Below the pieces are notes generated by a model. That model made no database searches. It saw only the letters and a program-made list of their open reading frames with translations, and was not told the origin of the DNA. 64,000 nt of DNA from UBA12018 sp051656605 (GTDB lineage: Bacteria > Bacteroidota > Bacteroidia > Bacteroidales > CAMTPD01). Both the position numbers and the translations under genes were made by a program. The stretch is taken from assembly GCA_051656605.1 (NCBI GenBank), contig JBOGCF010000049.1, forward strand, positions 1 to 64,000, read 5' to 3'. This document shows, in pieces, positions 61,872 through 64,000 of this stretch. Position 1 is the first letter of the stretch, and every line of letters begins with the position of its first letter.

Positions 61872-62984
61872 TTAACGCTTGTGTTTGCTGCTTGCAAGTT
61901 GGCGACGCTGGTACCAAATGATGTATCCGGTAATAGGTAGTGTCGAGGCTATCAGGCAAACTACAAAATAGATAAATTGCGTAAAGGCTCCACCGAATGA
62001 TCCGGAGTGAACTGCAAAGAACCACGAACGAAGCAGGTCGTTGCGCGAAGCGTTTTTCCATGATTTGACATCTGCGATGGCACCGGTTTCGATCTGTATT
62101 TTATATGTATCGCGCACTTTATGGCTAATGCCGTTGTGAGGCAATACCTTTACTTCGATGATATTGTCTTGTGGCTGATCAAGTGCGATGGTTGCCGATA
62201 CAAAATCCGGAGATGCTTCTTTGATTGCACGAAACAGATTGCTCCACTCTGTGTCGGTGAGTTGTAAAGTTGGTTTTACCGACTCTTTTTTACCTTTACC
62301 CTGAGGTTTGCCTGCCGTAGCGGTACCGCCGAGGAGTTGTGTCAATGCTGAGCGATACCATGGGAACGACCAAGTGGGGCCGGTAACTGACATCAGTAGA
62401 AGAAACGGAACGAAATAGAGTCCGACGATAGCATGGGCATCGAGTAGTTTGCGCTTTTTCCCTCTTGATCTGTCAAATGTAAGTCGGTTTTTTGCCTGCT
62501 TCTTGCGCATTGGCAACCATACGATAAAGCCGCTGATGAGGATAAGCGAAAAGAGGATGGTACAGGTTCCTACAATTGGTCGGCCAATGTCGGATGAAAG
62601 CAGCCAGCGATGAAGAGACATGATTTGATAAAAGAACGATTTTCCATAAGAGAATTGGTCTACAACTTCTCCTGTTTGCGGAATAAAGAAATATTGATCA
62701 CGACTGTCATTGACACTTGCGCTCCATGTGCGTTCGGGCGAGTTATACCATGTTATGCCTGTCAGTGTTTGATCTCCAATGTGTATATTGAGCTGATTGA
62801 TTACGGAGTTGAATTCGTTGGTTGCTGTACCCGAATTCATGTGATAATAACGTTCTTGGTTAAAGAGGCGTGTAAGCGGTTGCTCGTATACCAACAGTGC
62901 GCCTGTAAGTAGTGTGATGCTAAGCACCACACCACATACAAGCCCAATGTATTTATGCAAAATAGTAAGCGATTTTTTTATCAT
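61872..62984 (-). CDS. PepSY-associated membrane protein (iron/siderophore uptake associated)
   Basis: A 370-residue inner-membrane protein with four predicted helices: one near 12-35 (IGLVCGVVLSITLLTGALLV), a pair near 135-160 and 190-215, and one near 335-355. A periplasmic PepSY-like region lies between. The family (PF03929) is often next to TonB siderophore receptors and is thought to help reduce or release ferric iron. Here it starts 12 bp after the stop of such a receptor, so the two form an operon. Confidence 0.88.
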   Translation of the reverse strand: MIKKSLTILHKYIGLVCGVVLSITLLTGALLVYEQPLTRLFNQERYYHMNSGTATNEFNSVINQLNIHIGDQTLTGITWYNSPERTWSASVNDSRDQYFFIPQTGEVVDQFSYGKSFFYQIMSLHRWLLSSDIGRPIVGTCTILFSLILISGFIVWLPMRKKQAKNRLTFDRSRGKKRKLLDAHAIVGLYFVPFLLLMSVTGPTWSFPWYRSALTQLLGGTATAGKPQGKGKKESVKPTLQLTDTEWSNLFRAIKEASPDFVSATIALDQPQDNIIEVKVLPHNGISHKVRDTYKIQIETGAIADVKSWKNASRNDLLRSWFFAVHSGSFGGAFTQFIYFVVCLIASTLPITGYIIWYQRRQLASSKHKR

Positions 62985-62996
62985 ATCTGCCTGTTC

Positions 62997-64000
62997 TTAA
63001 AGCGTATATTGTATTGTCGCGTTAAAGTTACGCGGATTAATCGGATTGATAAAATTGTATCGATAGGCAAGATATGCTCGTTCGTCGAGTAGGTTCTTAG
63101 CCGAAACGGTAAATCTCCATTTTTGGTATTGATACCCAAGCGACATATTTACTTCTGTATAAGCAGGCAGTACTACAGCCGGATCGCCTGGCTCGATGCC
63201 GTGCCAAGGAATTTTTACCTGATCGTTGGCAAAGCGTTTTCCTGTATAATATGCACCTGCTCCTACAAATAAACCTTTTAAGAAACCACGTTGTACGGCA
63301 TAACTAGCCCATAAATTGAAGGTGTGCTTCGGAGTATTCAACGGCACCGCATTATCGATGTATTTATTGTTTTCAAGATAACGGGCGTCGATGTATGCAT
63401 AACCGGTTTGGATATTTAGTCCGTTGATAGGGCGAGCTTGCACTTCTAGTTCGATACCTTGATTGCGTTGCTTGCCGTTTTTCTCACCATAACCTTGTCC
63501 CTTCCAAACGCCGTTTTCGTCTTGTTTCATTACTTCCATTACTTGGTTGTTGTCGTAAATGTAGAAGTAAGTCAGGTTGGCTGACAAGCGGTTTTCTAGC
63601 CAATCTGATTTGAAACCAACTTCAAATTGATCGGTGATTTGATTGCCAAGTTCTCCTCCGTCGATATCGCGAAGCGTAGTTGGTGCAAAGGTATTGGTGT
63701 AAGTTGCAAACATGTTTATGTTTTGTACCGGCCAGTATGAAATACCTGCTGATGGCGAAATGCCTTGCGGACGTGTTTTCGGCGAAGTTTTCGTCTTGTT
63801 GTCTGAATAGGTGAAACGTTCTTCTTCACTGAATACACCTGTATAGCGCAGACCTAATGTTGCTTTTAGTTTGTTGCTAAAGTGTACAATGTCTTGCACC
63901 ATGAATCCGATTTTGGATGTACGTGTACGTGTATCTTTGTCGCGAGCTAGTGCCGGTAGGTCGTTGATGGTATTACGGATCGGACCATTGATTACGTCGA
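62997..64000 (-). CDS. TonB-dependent siderophore receptor, C-terminal part (cut by window edge)
   Basis: The frame stays open to the last base, so the gene starts outside the window; the Met at 63902 is internal. About 334 residues are present, all outer-membrane barrel: FMVQDIVHFSNKLKATLGLRY, ISPSAGISYWPVQNINMFATYTNTF, DQFEVGFKSDWLENRLSANLTYF, and the final SAKNLLDERAYLAYRY ... NATIQYTL with hydrophobic C-terminal residue. This pattern is typical of ferric-siderophore receptors such as FhuA/FepA relatives. The plug and TonB box are not visible. It is co-transcribed with the PepSY gene. Confidence 0.9.
   Translation of the reverse strand, partial: DVINGPIRNTINDLPALARDKDTRTRTSKIGFMVQDIVHFSNKLKATLGLRYTGVFSEEERFTYSDNKTKTSPKTRPQGISPSAGISYWPVQNINMFATYTNTFAPTTLRDIDGGELGNQITDQFEVGFKSDWLENRLSANLTYFYIYDNNQVMEVMKQDENGVWKGQGYGEKNGKQRNQGIELEVQARPINGLNIQTGYAYIDARYLENNKYIDNAVPLNTPKHTFNLWASYAVQRGFLKGLFVGAGAYYTGKRFANDQVKIPWHGIEPGDPAVVLPAYTEVNMSLGYQYQKWRFTVSAKNLLDERAYLAYRYNFINPINPRNFNATIQYTL

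Noticed and set aside
62997..63902. Complete 301-residue outer-membrane protein
   Set aside because: The reading frame continues open to the window end with typical TonB-receptor barrel sequence, so the Met at 63902 is internal.

Overview
The window looks like chromosomal DNA of a Bacteroidales bacterium (Bacteroidaceae-like; the species cannot be fixed from the sequence alone). Evidence: many genes are preceded by the Bacteroidetes -7 element TAnnTTTG, sometimes with a TTG/TTTG about 20 bp upstream. Shine-Dalgarno sequences are mostly absent. Gene families are typical of the phylum: PPi-dependent phosphofructokinase, DUF4369/TlpA lipoproteins, 6-bladed beta-propeller lipoproteins, M64 and C69 peptidases, a FadL-like porin, a DUF4827 lipoprotein, and a TonB receptor with a PepSY protein. 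Base composition is about 40% G+C, with a clearly richer patch at about 9.4-13.4 kb.

Layout. 1-6.2 kb: the 3' end of a 5S rRNA, recR-glycosyltransferase-acetyltransferase, a convergent YqgE/aminotransferase pair, tRNA-Asp and tRNA-Gly, and a secreted metallophosphoesterase. 6.3-13.5 kb: a TlpA-like thioredoxin lipoprotein, PPi-PFK, then a sialoglycan patch (sialate O-acetylesterase, creatininase-family amidase and a divergent sialidase). 13.5-14.3 kb: a non-coding repeat element (element A). 14.3-23.8 kb: prmA, a Gly/Trp-rich secreted protein with a FadL-like porin, rpe, then comEC-nrnA-DUF4827-phosphohexomutase. 24.2-27.4 kb: three tandem beta-propeller lipoproteins, two of them mosaic paralogues. 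27.4-47.9 kb: mostly core genes (nudix, topB, Ca2+/Na+ antiporter, purT, M64 peptidase, menA, M3 peptidase, PAP2, uppP, an LtaS-like transferase, nhaD, C69 peptidase, an NlpE-like lipoprotein, rplU-rpmA, an NlpC/P60 hydrolase, serS). 47.9-49.1 kb: a second copy of the repeat element (element B). 49.1-58.2 kb: an accessory region with three more beta-propeller lipoproteins around a small defence-like cassette. 58.2-64 kb: aldo/keto reductase, a second TlpA-like lipoprotein, a LuxR regulator overlapping a hemerythrin-domain gene, and a PepSY protein with a TonB receptor cut by the window edge.

Two things stand out. First, elements A and B are related non-coding elements, each built round an array of degenerate repeats with a strict 22-bp period (about 14 units in B, about 11 in A). 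They share flanks ending in an ACTTGGCTTA motif. They are not CRISPRs and do not look coding. Second, a cassette of an ABC-type ATPase, an HNH nuclease (Septu/PtuAB-like architecture) and an AlbA_2/Schlafen-type ATP-binding protein lies between two ~180-bp direct copies of the 3' end of a RhuM-family gene, and both copies carry frameshifts. This looks like a cassette inserted into, or duplicated around, rhuM.

Functional labels rest on motif recognition by eye; no database search was run.
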